Part shown: one piece after another, positions 49,270-61,500 of the stretch
Layout: every line of letters begins with the position of its first letter
Position numbering within the stretch: position 1 is the first letter of the stretch
Program-made: the position numbers and the translations under genes
From: Clavaria fumosa
Lineage: Eukaryota > Basidiomycota > Agaricomycetes > Agaricales > Clavariaceae
Reading direction: 5' to 3'
NCBI GenBank assembly: GCA_951802425.1
Contig: OX637798.1
Location: 2,294,001 to 2,358,000, forward strand
DNA: 64,000 nucleotides
The notes under the pieces: generated by a model
Database searches by the model: none
What the model was told of the DNA's origin: nothing
Seen by the model: only the letters and a program-made list of their open reading frames with translations

Positions 49270-50837
49270 AGAAAATGATGGTGGCAGTCGCAGGCCGCCC
49301 AAAACTTTTACGTAATCGGCAGCTGGTGATGCGGTGACGGCCTCCAATTCTGTGTTTCATTTTGTTTTCCCTTTTTGTGTTGCACCAGTGGCTGTCACTG
49401 ATTCCGGCAACTCCGGGAACCCTGCTCCATCAATAAAAGTTTCAACTCCTGCTTCCGTACTTATGGAACGCTTATGTAACCAGTTGAAACAAACATATTA
49501 ATTACATAATGCAGTTTGGAGCGCGATTTGGCACAGCATTCAGGTTCTTGCACGTGCTTGCAGGTCTAACTCATATCAGTTATCACAAATATATGTAAAT
49601 ATATTACTTAATCTGATTCTGACTGCCTGCACTCAGCGCTCAGCGTTCAACGTTCAGCCCACACCGTCTGGTGCCGTCTGGCAACCTCTGCTCGCAGCCC
49701 CTGCACTCAGTGCTCAGCATTCAACGTTCAGCCCACACCGTCTGGTGCCGTCTGGCAACCTCTGCTCGCAGCCCCTGCTCGTAACCTGCATGGCTCCCTC
49801 TGCTCACCACTCATGCCGAATGCTGCCTGGTTCCCTGCTCTCCGATAATGGCCCCAGTCCCCACCATTGGTCTGTGACCACTGTTGGGGGCTTGGGCCAT
49901 TGCCACTGCACGCTGCTGCCGCGTTGTTGGCCGCCGCCGCCGTCTGTAGCAGTCGCTGTCGTCGGCCGCTGTCGTCGTCCGCCGCCGCCGTCTGTAGCAG
50001 TCGCTGTCGTTGGCCGCTGTCGTCGTCTGTTGCGGTGGTCACCATCGTCATCTGCTGCTGTGGTGGTTGCCGTTATCAACAGCAACCATCATTGTCGCTG
50101 GCTGCAGCCGCCGTCATCGTCGTCGTTGTTGCTGTGAGCGAGCATGCTGCCAGACTGTACAGGGTGCTTTGGTGAATGAGATACGAGGAATACAGCAAAA
50201 CACATCGTTGCCGCCGCGAGCGAAAGACGAAGGAAGGAGGGTATGTATGTCATCATTGGGAGCCGCCATCGTTGTCGTTGCTGGCCCCTGCAGCCGCCAT
50301 CGTCACCGTCGCTGGCCCTCATCGTCGTCGTCGTCATTGTCGCTTGTTCCTGTAGTGCCATCATCGTCTGCTGCAGCCGTTGTTGCCGTTGTTGGCTGCC
50401 GTCGTCGTCTGTTGTGGTGGTCACCATCGTCATCTGCTGCTGTGGTGGTCGCCGTTATCATCAGCAACCATCGTTGTCGCTGGCTGCAGCCGCCGTCATC
50501 GTCGTCGTTGTCGCTGTGAGCAAGCATGCTGTCAGACGTACAGGATGCTTTGGTGAATGAGATACAAGGAGTATGGCAAAAACACATCGTTGCTGCTGCG
50601 AGCGAAAGACAAAGGAAGAAGGGTATGTATGTGAGCGAGCATGCTGAAAGACTGTACAGGGTGCTTTGGTGAATGAGATACAAGGAGTATGGCAAAAACA
50701 CATCGTTGCTGCTGCGAGCGAAAGACAAAGGAAGAAGGGTATGTATGTGAGCAAGCATACAGCAAAAACGTAGCCTGAAGGCATTGTCATGCGGCGGAGT
50801 TATTAGGCACAATCGTTCATGGGTCTCGGACAAGTCC
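49270..50837. repeat. Low-complexity and tandem repeat region inside KDZ element
   Basis: No gene is seen. 49630-49771 holds two copies of a ~72-bp unit (GCTCAGCGTTCAACGTTCAG core). 49920-50135 and 50250-50512 are imperfect CGT/GCC trinucleotide tracts. A ~115-bp unit with GTGCTTTGGTGAATGAGATA occurs at 50137-50250, 50513-50631 and 50632-50750. Open frames in the tracts are compositional. Confidence 0.7.
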
Positions 50838-51687
50838 TGGACAGTGTCGTTCAAACTCAACTTGGCCCTCGACTCTGCTTTGACTCAACTCCCCTCTAAC
50901 ATTGATGAAATCCCATCAAAACGATAGGTATGAGAAGGAGTTGGCGGTTAATCAACATATCAGTAAGGCCAAGATTCAAAAGCAAAATGTAGATAAGCGA
51001 CGCAGGTGGAGAATGAAGTCAGCGCATTTGTTTGTCTCTCATGTCATCTCACAATCTCTGCCTGTCTAGTAATATTGAGAAGGTCCGTGAGACAGACCGC
51101 ATACGCAAAGCAGTGTGAGTCAGTTCTCATGACCCTGTCAATGCATTGAGGGCAGAGACATTTCGGACTCCATAGTGCTCGCAGCAAAAAGGCAAAGGAA
51201 AAACACGAGCAGGAAGGATGCGAGGGCAGAGCCATGTGAGTCAATCAGACAACAATCATTTCCACCCCCACCCTGACAATTATTTGTTAGTGACATTTTC
51301 GACATCCAGAATGGGTCATTCTCTGACGATGATACCTCGCAAAGTTCGCCTCATCTACAGGAACGCCTTGCCGAAGTCCACAGAGGCATTGAAGATTGGA
51401 CGAGGAGTTGGGGACCAGTAAACCAGTGGACACAGAAATTTCGAGAGGGGTATTGTGCTGCTCGGCAGAGCGGCTGCGTTGGCGAGTGGCTGGAGGGCTG
51501 TTCACTGATGGTGAAGGAAGGGAAGCAACTGTCAGAGGTGCTGACAGAGATGGCCAGACTGGAGTGGCCACCAAATGCTGGGAGTATGTTGCAGCAAGCA
51601 TTTGAATCTATGGCAACACTACAGGAAGGAATAGCTCTCCTCCGAGCGCAGATCTATGTATCAGACGTATATTCCCTAATATGGTAG
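50838..51687 (+). CDS. Possible multi-exon gene, unrecognised
   Basis: Exon-like open stretches lie in order on the plus strand. LALDSALTQLPSNIDEIPSK comes near 50850-50927, and KELAVNQHISKAKIQK with VDKRRRWRMK at 50937-51017. EKVRETDRIRKAV then runs into a GTGAGT donor near 51110, and a Lys-rich piece runs into another GTGAGT near 51235. A final open exon, 51297-51687, contains HLQERLAEVHRGIEDWTRSW and LLRAQIYV and ends at TAG. Spacing and donors look like a real gene with short introns, but starts and acceptors are not resolved and no family is recognised. It ends 46 bp before the KDZ transposase start. Confidence 0.35.
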
Positions 51688-51732
51688 CACCACCAAACGA
51701 CCTCCTGCACATGACCTTCTCGTTGGCGAATC

Positions 51733-54700
51733 ATGGCCAGAAAGTCCAACAAACGCAAGGACCCTCCTGTCCGACTCACACACTACGTGTCCCCAGCACC
51801 ACTTCCTGAATTCTCTGGCCCTTCTTTCAGCAGGCATACCAACTATATATTCAATGGTTTGGCTCGCAGCAACACCACATTCTTACCTGCCCCCCCTTCG
51901 CCCAAGAAGCAGCGGCATCAAACAGTGGATCTTGGCTCCTTTGCCAACACCAAGGCTCTACGTATGGGGGACAATTTCGTTTTTGACTTTTATGAACCCA
52001 ACCTCGACATCGACTCTTATCTGATGGAGCAGTTGTGTGACGAGGATAAATGCCCACCACCCGTGCGAGCCCAGCCTGTATTATAATAAATCAAAGTTGC
52101 TGATACCTTTGTACCTTTGTAGAGTAACCCTTCTCTTATATGGATGCAAGAACAGGAAGTGTTCCTATCTGAAATGATTCGCCTTGAAGGGCGTGGATAT
52201 GCCAAGAACTTTTCAAAATGTATTTCTTGTGGAATAGCGGACGGCACATACCGATGTAGTGACTGTCAGGCGATCCTGTAGTTTTGATATATCATATGCA
52301 CCAAATTGATGCATTTGAGTGATGAACAATTAGCATCAATTGGTGCATGCACCTGATGTATCACTTTGGAGCATCTGATGCATTACCTCCTCATTGGGTG
52401 TGGATTGTACATCTGATATATCATGATGCCAGATGATGCATCTGCCATAGCCATAGACAGTGAATGTATCATGCATACATAATGTTGATGTATCAGCATG
52501 TCAGCATCTGATGTATTGTTGAAGCAGTTCTGGAAATTTGGCACATCTGATATAACATGGACATTCAATACATCACTGCCAATGCTTATCCAAAAATGAA
52601 TAAAAAAGTGGATTTATTATCATTAAACTTAAACTTATTAATGTATTACAGTAATGACTAATATTAAATCTATTTCTATATAAATTCTATTTATTCACAC
52701 TCTATCACAAGTCCTGAAGTTGGGAGAAAGTGGGGGGGAAGCAGGGCAAGTTGCTGTATTTATATGCCACGCTTTGTGGCTGTGCAAACGCGTGACATGG
52801 TCCTTGCACAGTGAGACGACATGCTGAAGTGCCTTGCCATCGTCTGCAGGTCAGTTTTTTGGTTTCTCATCTCGAGTGTCATTAAATATGTGACATTATA
52901 CAAAGGAATGGACCGGGACTTTTTTCAGGCGTGCTACACTGAAAGATTTGGGTCTCCGTGTTCAACTTGGACACCCTGTTGGCGAGACTTGTGCCAATCC
53001 CAAACCCATACCTGGAAACAACTTCGTATTGATGGATACGCATGGAATCCATACGGTTGCGGTTGACTACTGTGGCTGTGAGATAGCCCAAACACAATAT
53101 ATCCAACTTCTTCAAAATCGGTGGTTTCCTGCGACAGTTTCATTCCCCAAGACTGCCGCAACATTCCGTCTTCTTGGACATTTCCATTACCTTCATCTTG
53201 AGTCTAAAGCATCCGCGTTTGAATTTTACCGAGGAATTATGAGAGAGACTGACAATACAGGTCTAAACGAACCTCAAGTATGTGCACCTACCCATAGTTA
53301 AGTTATAGGTCATGCTCAAAATCAAGTCGTTATAGATGCGCTATGAGGCATTCATGAGAATGATGCGGCAGTGGCGTCACTTGAAGAATCTGAAGCGTGC
53401 TGGTAGGGGACATGATCCAGCTGGAATTGATGCAACAAAAACTGGCGAGTGTGCCGTCCTATGCCCTGCATGCCCGCAACCTGGGATAAATTTGCCCTCT
53501 GGATGGGAGAGTGCACCCCCAGCCATTGCGTCTGTCTTTTCCTCGATTGCCTAATGCTAGCACTGATTAATCAAATCTAGGTGGCGCTACACACAATTCT
53601 TGGCCATAGATGCAAACTTTCGACTTCAACGACGGCTGGTATCAAGTGACAGGGTTGATCCAGGCCTCAGCAAGGGTTTTTCTTACATTGTTCATGAAGA
53701 GGAGTATAAGGCATATCTTGAGCCTCGGAGATCCATAGTCCAAGAGGTATGTCTCTTTTCTCATTCAATCATTCATTACTGTTTATATATGGTGGCCAGC
53801 GAAGCACTTGTGTTACTCATAACGCAGTTGATAATGCTGATACCCGGGATTCGCGAGGCTTGGCTGCAACTGGCATTGGGACTGTGGACTGTGCACGGCA
53901 TGGTATGAAGCGTCCTGCCTCTGTTGGTGACCTCCAAAAGGGTGAACGGTAAGTGATATTCTGTTTAGTGGCTATGTAATATATAATAAAAATTCTAGAT
54001 ATGTAAACATGGACTTTCTGTTTTTCAGCAGCTTGAGGAACACGAAGCTCAAGAACATTGTCATATCATATGACATTGCATGTCAATGGAGTCGGAACCT
54101 CTGGAAACGGCTTGACACCTACCCTCAATGGATGCAACTGGACATTGAAAATATTCGGTTCAAATTTGTTGTTCCAAAATTTCACTTACCGGCACATATT
54201 GAAAAGTGCCAGACAACGTTCTCACTCAATTTGGAGACAGGGGTTGGGCGAACAGATGGCGAGGGACCTGAGCGAGGATGGGCAAACAGTAATTGTATAG
54301 GGCCAAGCACAAAAGAGATGGGTCCTGGTACCCGACGAGATATCCTTGATGATGTATTCGGTGACTGGAACTGGAAAAAGGTAACAACCATGGGTAAGTG
54401 TTACATCCCCAAATCTCGAAACATGAAAATAACACTTGTTGGTTGTAGGGCACTCTCTCCTCAGTAAAGTCCTGGAGGCAATCAAAGAGGAGGCGTCTGC
54501 GATGCAATCTCTCAATGATTTTGAGATGTCCCTGGAAAGAGCAGAATTGCTGCAAAAATGGAAGAGTGAGGTTCGAGCATGGGAACGCTCCAAAGAGGGC
54601 TGCAATCCATATGAATCCCAGGTTTCCTGTAAGTGCATTGGCTTTCCTCCCCAATGATAAGGTGCTAACATATACTTAGCATTGACACAACCCAAAGTGC

Positions 54701-55918
54701 GGCTTCAACTAGCTGAAGAAGAGCAGCTTGAGTTCTCGAGCTTGAATGGCAAGCAAGGGTTCTCCAATATGCATCCGAAGGTGCCACGTACTGCTTGGAT
54801 AATGGAAGGGCTCGAGCTTGAGGCACTACAGTATTTATCCATATGCAGTATTTATTGTATAGACCTGACTAATCCACAAATCATAGATGGCAACTTGCCC
54901 TTGAATGGAAGGCACTAGGCCCCCATTCCACTGATTTGCAACGTGCCAAATGTCTTGAGAAGTCCAACCGGCTGTGTCGACGAATTGAGACCTGGCGCGA
55001 GGTGCAACGATTCTATATTCCTGGCATAGCTGTGTTACTTGCTGAATTGGAGGAGGATCATCCTACTGGCTCTTCAGCATCACCTCAAGACATCCCTCTT
55101 TTTCTTCCGTCAGCTCTTAATGGGCAGGTTGCTTGTTCTGCCAAGCTGAAGGACAGCGAATGGGTCCTCCGCCTTGCTCAAGCAAATGATGCACTCAATG
55201 AACTCCGAAGTCATCTGCGGATTCGCACACACATTTGGTCACACAAGAGACGTAATGTGAGAGGGGTTGCTGCCCACACACGAGCACAGGAGGCAATTAC
55301 TCGCCAAAACGAATGGGTGGCGAGCAGTGCGAGAAAGTATCGTGCTGCACATGGAGCTCTGAGCAACCTCGCAGTTGACCTGGATAAAATTGGATGGGAA
55401 GCTCTTGTTCCAGTTTTGAAGGATGAGGATATACAGGGGATGAAGCGGGAAACTGACCGTGTTTCAGAGGGCCGGCGTCGACTTTCTTGGATCTGGACTG
55501 ACTTCACTGCTGCAAAACATGCCAATGCTGACCCAGGGCTGAATGATGGTAAGCTTTCCTTGACTTGCAAGATCCCAGAGCTTACATCATCACAGCTCTT
55601 CGGGTGGAATGGTGTAGATCAAGAGCAAGAGCCATGCGGTGGTCTGAGGAAGTGTTACTACTCGAGGAGGAAATGCGGCGTGTGCTGGAGTTCCTCAGAT
55701 GGCATGCAAATTGGTGGACAAATCAGAAGAAAAAATCTGTTTCATCAATGGAACTAGCTGAAGGATTAACGGCATATTCAGCACGCCAGGCTGCCCTGCG
55801 AACAGCATTAGCTGACCACTTTCAAGCCCTTTGGGAGAATGTCCCAGCCCTCCTGCACTTAGGGCAACGTCACAGTGAGGTGGCTGGCCATGCCCAGGTG
55901 CTCACATCTTCTGACTAG
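51733..55918 (+). pseudogene. KDZ transposase with CxC2-type cysteine cluster, interrupted
   Basis: Exons begin at 51733 (MARKSNKRK) and 52123 (cysteine cluster CISCG...YRCSDC). The second is broken near 52270 by an inserted fragment and resumes near 52795 (CTVRRHAEVPCHRLQ). The exon at 52906-53277 carries WTGTFFRRATLKDLGLRVQL and VDYCGC, the CxC2-like cluster region. The KDZ catalytic domain follows, with acidic sites in AIDANFRL (about 53606), SYDIACQW (about 54066) and DGEGPERGWA (about 54255), plus VDCARHGMKRP and PKFHLPAHIEKC. Further helical exons run to the stop at 55918. Apart from the insertion it looks complete, so the lesion is recent. In the family this protein catalyses cut-and-paste transposition. 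Confidence 0.85.
52276..52790 (+). mobile_element. Solo KDZ terminus plus AT-rich segment inserted in the transposase gene
   Basis: 52276-52580 begins CTGTAGTTTTGATATATCAT and follows the left end of the surrounding element closely (GAGTGATGAACAATTAGCAT, then GATRYATC words). From about 52590 it changes to unrelated AT-rich sequence, and no right terminus (CTACAG) is seen before the transposase frame resumes. Bases before it, CAGGCGATC, equal those before the outer left end at 44110-44118. Confidence 0.7.
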
Positions 55919-58556
55919 GTACAGTACCCACACTGTGATATTTTATGATCTGTATATCTTTGTTGAGAGCTCAGTGATATATCATAGACACAGAAGTGAT
56001 ATATCATGTACTGATCTGGTCAGGGATGTGTCATCAATGGCTGTAGGGAGCAAGCATGATAATAGTCTGGATAGGGTTGATACATCAGATGCTGACATGC
56101 TGATATATCAACATTATGTATGGATGATATATTGTCTGTGGCTATGACAGATGCATCACCTGTCTGACATCAGTGATATATCAGATGCACCATACACACC
56201 CAATGAGGAGGTGATGCATCAGATCAATACATCAGGTTCTATGGCAACTGATACATCAGATGCTTGGAAAGTGATGTATTGGATGTATTAACCAGGCTCC
56301 AGGCTCATCAGCAGGTGATACATTGGATGTGTGTGTCATATTATATCAGATGCAACACAATTTCCAGAACAGCTGGGATGATACATCAGATGCTGACATG
56401 CTGATATATCAACATTATGTATGGATGATATATTGTCTATGGCTATGGCAGATGCATCATCTGACATCAGTGATATATCAGATGCACCATCCACACCCAA
56501 TGAAGTGATGCATCAGATGCCCCAATTCTATGGCAACTGATATATCAGATACTTGGACAGTGATGTATTGGATGTCTTAACTGGGCTCCAAGCTAATCAT
56601 CAGGTGATACATTGGATGTCTGTGTCATATTATACCAGATGCACCAAATTTCCAGAACAGCTGGGATGATACACCAGATGCTTACATGCTGATATATCAA
56701 CATTATGATATATTGTCTATGGCTATGGCAGATGCATCATCTTACATCACTGATATGTCAGATGTCCCATCCACACCCAATGAGGAGGTGATGCATCAGA
56801 TGCCCCAAGGCAATATATCAGATGCTTATACAATGATATATTGGGTGTACCCCCAGGTTCTATGGCATCTGATATATCAGATGCTTGGAAAGTGATGTAC
56901 TGTAACCAGGCTCCAGACTAATCAGCAGGTGATATATTGGATGTCCATGTCATATTATGTCAGATACACCAAATTGCTAGAACAGCCAGGATGATACATC
57001 AGATGCTGACATGCTGATATATCAACATTACATATGGATGATATATTGCCTATGGTTATGGCAGATGCATCATCTGGTCAGTGATATATCAGATGTACCC
57101 TCCACACCCAATGAAGAGGTAATGTATCAGATGGCCCAAAGCAATACATCAGGTGCATGCACCAATTGATTTGATGGCAACTAATATATCAGATACTTGG
57201 ACAGTGATGTATTGGATGTATTAATTAGGCTCCAGGCTAATAGCAGGTAATACATTGGATATCCATGTCATATTATATCAGATGCACCAAATTTTAGAAC
57301 AGCCAGGATGATACATCAGATGGTGACATGCTGATATATCAACATTATGTATGGATGATATATTGTCTATGGTTATGGCAGATGCATCATCTGACATCAG
57401 TGATATATCAGATGTGCCAACCACAATGAGGCGGTGATGCATCAGATGCCCCAAGGCAATACATCAGATGCTTGTGCAATGATACATTGGGTGTACCCCC
57501 AGGTTCTATGGCAACTGATATATCAGATGCTTGGATAGTGATGTATTGAATGTATTAACCAGACTCCAGGCTCATCAGCAGGTGATACATTGGATGTGTG
57601 TGTCATATTATATCAGATGCAACAAAATTTCCAGAACAGCTGGGATGATACATCAGATGGTGACATGCTGATATATCAACATTATGTATGGATGATATAT
57701 TGTCTATGGTTATGGCAGATGCATCATCTGACATCAGTGATATATCAGATGTGCCAACCACAATGAGGCGGTGATGCATCAGATGCCCCAAGGCAATACA
57801 TCAGATGCTTGTGCAATGATACATTGGGTGTACCCCCAGGTTCTATGGCAACTGATATATCAGATGCTTGGATAGTGATGTATTGAATGTATTAACCAGA
57901 CTCCAGGCTCATCAGCAGGTGATACATTGGATGTGTGTGTCATATTATATCAGATGCAACAAAATTTCCAGAACAGCTGGGATGATACATCAGATGCTGA
58001 CATGCTGATATATCAACATTATGTATGGATGATATATTGCCTATGGCTATGGCAGATGCATCATCTGACATCAGTGATATATCAGATGTGCCAACCACAA
58101 TGAGGAGGTGATGCATCAGATGCCCCAAGGCAATACATCGGATGCTTGTGCAATGATACATTGGGTGTACCCCCAGGTTCTATGGCAACTGATATATCAG
58201 ATGCTTGGATAGTGATGTATTGAATGTATTAACCAGACTCCAGGCTAATCAGCAGGTGATACATTGGATGTCTGTGTCATATTATATCAGATGCACCAAA
58301 TTTCCAGAACAGCTGGGATGATACATTAGATGCTTATATGCTGATATATCAACATTATGTATAGATGATATATTGTCTATGGCTATGGCAGATGCATCAT
58401 CTGGTCAGTGATATATCAGATGCACCATCCACACCCAATGAGGAGTCAATGCATCAGATGCCCCAAGGCAATACATCAGGTGTATGCACCAATTGATGCT
58501 AATTGTTCATCACTCATATGCATCAATTTAGTATATATAATACATTATTCCTACAG
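55919..58556 (-). repeat. Right array of KDZ element, inverted relative to the left array
   Basis: GATACATCAGATGC, TGATATATCAACATTATG and related words occur at the same density as on the left but in reverse complement. Sub-units of about 330 bp recur, including two nearly identical blocks around 57330-57640 and 57640-57960. It ends ATTCCTACAG at 58556. Confidence 0.9.
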
Positions 58557-58560
58557 GATC

Positions 58561-61500
58561 TGGTGTCGTTGGACCTGGTTCCTGTGCTCCGAGCTCATCT
58601 AGAAAACTTCTCAACCAGCAGATTTCTCGCGTGGCGTGCGCCGCCGCTATGTATTCCGCCTCCGTGCTGGACTGCGCAACAAGCGTTTGCCGCTTCGACG
58701 ACCAAGTGACGGCGCCGCGACCCAGTCTTGCGACGAAGCCCGAAATCGAGTGGCGGTCTGCCTGGGATGCCCAATCGGCATCCGAGAAGATTTCCGGTCG
58801 GGATCCAGCCCCTCCAAGCGTAAGCCAAAGATCCTTCGTCGTGTTCAGGTAGCTAATAACCCGCTTCAAAGCTTCCCAGTGCTCGCGAGCTGGGTTCTGG
58901 ACGAATTGGGACAAGATTCCGACGGCGAGCTGGATGTCGGGACGAGTTATGACCGCTGGCCATAGCACGCCGCCGCAGGCCTCCTGGTACGGTACGTTTA
59001 TCGGTTTTTCTGGGCATTGGTCCTTTGACAGCAGGGTCGCTGGATCCATGGGGATCCGGACTGCGCGCGCACTCTCAAGGCCAAAACGTTGGGCAAGGAC
59101 GTCGATATAAGCCCTTTGATTCATGCTGACGGTCCTCGCCGCTCTGTCCCGCCGCACCTCGAATCCCAGTAGCCAGGTAAGCTCCCCTTGATCTGTTATT
59201 TCGAACGATTCCCGGAGTTCTGATTTCACCGTGTCCACAGCAGCCCTGGAGTTTCCCATGACGATCATGTCATCTGTTGAAACAGGTACGTGCACCGTGT
59301 CGTTTCCTTTTGTCCTGATAAAGACTGATTGATCAAGTTTTGATATATGGAAACCCAGGGTTTTGAACGTGTGAGCCATGCGGTCGTACCACCGTCGTCC
59401 GGCTTGCTTCAGGCCATATAAACCCTTTCGCAATCGACAGACTTTCCCAGATTCCCCTTCCCTCAGCACACCAGCGGGCGCTTCCATATAAACCTCGTCC
59501 TCAAGGTCTGCGTTGAGGTAAGCGCTCACCACATCAATCTGGTCTATCTCCCAGTCGCGCTGAGCTGCCAGGGCAAGGAGGACACGAATGGACGCAATTT
59601 TCGCCGCAGCTGCGAAGGTTTCATCGTAATTTACTCCCTTTTTCTGCCTGTGGCCACCAGCGACGACACGGGCTTTATACTTTAAGATCTCGCTGGTGGG
59701 TCCAAGTTTCACCTTGAATACATACCCACAGGGGATGACTGGTTTGTCGCAGGGGCGCTCGACGATGTCCCAGGTGCGGAGCTTCGTCAGTTGGTCGAGT
59801 TCGATCTGGTAGGCATCCTTCCATTGCTGTGCATCGGGGCTGGCAAGGGCTTGTGCGAGGGTGCGAGGCTCGCTGCCAATGGAGCCTGCGTATAGCGCGA
59901 ACATGGGTAAGTCATTATCGTCGTTGGATGGGGTGGTAACTGCGATGTTGACATTCTCTTTTCGAGGTTTTTGACCTGCAAGGGACCTATAATAACCGGG
60001 TTCTGGACGTGGTCGGTGTGGGCGCTCGTGATCGTCATGGGGGCTTAGGTCTTCGAGCTCGGGGTCTTGGGGATGGCCAGGTTCGGTAGGAGTGGAATAA
60101 GTTGGCTCGTCGGCTTCAGGTGGGTCGTCCGGGTTGTCGGCGTGAGTTGGACGAGGACGCTGACTGGATTTTAGACTCTCCCCGTCAGCCAGTGTCTCAG
60201 CTGTCCAAACCACAGGGTGGGGTTCGTCATCTCGATTGAATGCGACTTCGCGCTCGACTCTAACCTGTGTCTTATCAGGGAAATATATATTGTAGCCTAT
60301 ACTTGTCATGTTTAAACCAACAAAATAGCCGAAGCGTGCATGGGTGTTAAGTTTGCCGGCATCCGCGATCTTCACCCAGGCACGTGTGCCGAAGGGGACT
60401 GCCTTCGAGAGGTCGGGGACCTGTCCGTACCGTTCTTGGAATGGCGTCTTGCCATTGAGTGCTCGGGTAGGCGAACGATTCTTTATCCACGCTGCGTGAC
60501 TCATAGCCGCGGCCCAAAGATGCTTTGGGAGTTTCGAGTCAATAAGCATTGCGCAGGCTAACTCAGCTTTCGTTCTATTCCATCTTTCTACAACACCAAC
60601 TTGCTCATGAGTGTCATGCGTGGTGAGTTCGCGTTTTGTGCCCATTGCAGCTAGGTGGTCAGAGAATTCATCCCCATTGAATTCTCCTCCGCGGTCCGAC
60701 CGAAGATATTTTATCTTCGTATCATTGTGGGTCTTTATCTGTGCTTCCAGCCTTTTGTATGCGGTGAAAGCTTGAGATTTCTTTTGTATAGGGACTATTT
60801 CTGTCCACCTGGTCGCGTCGTCTACGAAATCGACTGTGTATCGGTTGCCTCCGATCGACTGCGTAGCTGTTGGTCCCCAGACGTCAGTATGAATGCGCTC
60901 GCCAAATTTCTCGGCTCGGTTTGATGCTTTTTCAGGGAATGGGAGACGATGCGGCTTGGCTTGTGCACAAACGTCGCAGAAAGGCGCGTTGTCCGAATCC
61001 TCAATCTCGATTCCACTTACTTTCTCAGTAGAGATCGCATGTTTGACTGCGGCATAGTTTAGATGGCCAAAAACTCGATGCGCTTCATAGAAGGTGAGTC
61101 TTTGAGCTTTTATGGCTACGTGGGCTGTGTCAGGGATGACCGACGGGGCCGTTATGCGATATAGGCCATTTGTCTTTGGGATTCGGGCCACGACCTTGCC
61201 TGCTGGGTCCCTAATGAGACAGAAATTATCTGTAAACTCGGCCTTGCATCCTGCGTCATCAAGTTTTCCAATGGATATGAGTGTGAAGGCCATGCTTGGT
61301 GTGTGGGCCACATTCTTTAACTTGAATTTACTAACTCCGGTTCCATTTGGAACTTCAAGCAGGATATCACCACGTCCGATTGAGCTCAGTATCCGGCCAT
61401 CAGCTGCGGTAACTGACTTGTGGGATGTCGGTGCGTATGTAGTGAACATTGACCTATCTGGGCAGAAGTGCGCAGTAGCGCCGCTGTCCAGGATCACTTC

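Larger units (their letters stand above)
44119..58556 (+). mobile_element. KDZ-type DNA transposon (14.4 kb) with long inverted arrays
   Basis: Termini are CTGTAG...CTACAG, within inverted ends that share AAATTGATG, GAGTGATGAACAATTAGCAT and several hundred further base pairs. The arms (44119-46990 and 55919-58556) are dense inverted arrays of GATRYATC words. Between them lie, in plus orientation, an unrecognised gene (47152-49269), low-complexity sequence, a possible gene (50838-51687) and a KDZ transposase gene (51733-55918). It interrupts the copia RNase H region. KDZ elements (Kyakuja, Dileera, Zisupton) are a known class expanded in basidiomycetes; I cannot assign the subfamily. Confidence 0.85.

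Noticed and set aside
49728..50560. Ser/Val- and Thr-rich open frames in the trinucleotide tracts
   Set aside because: Open on both strands at once because of composition, with no motif.
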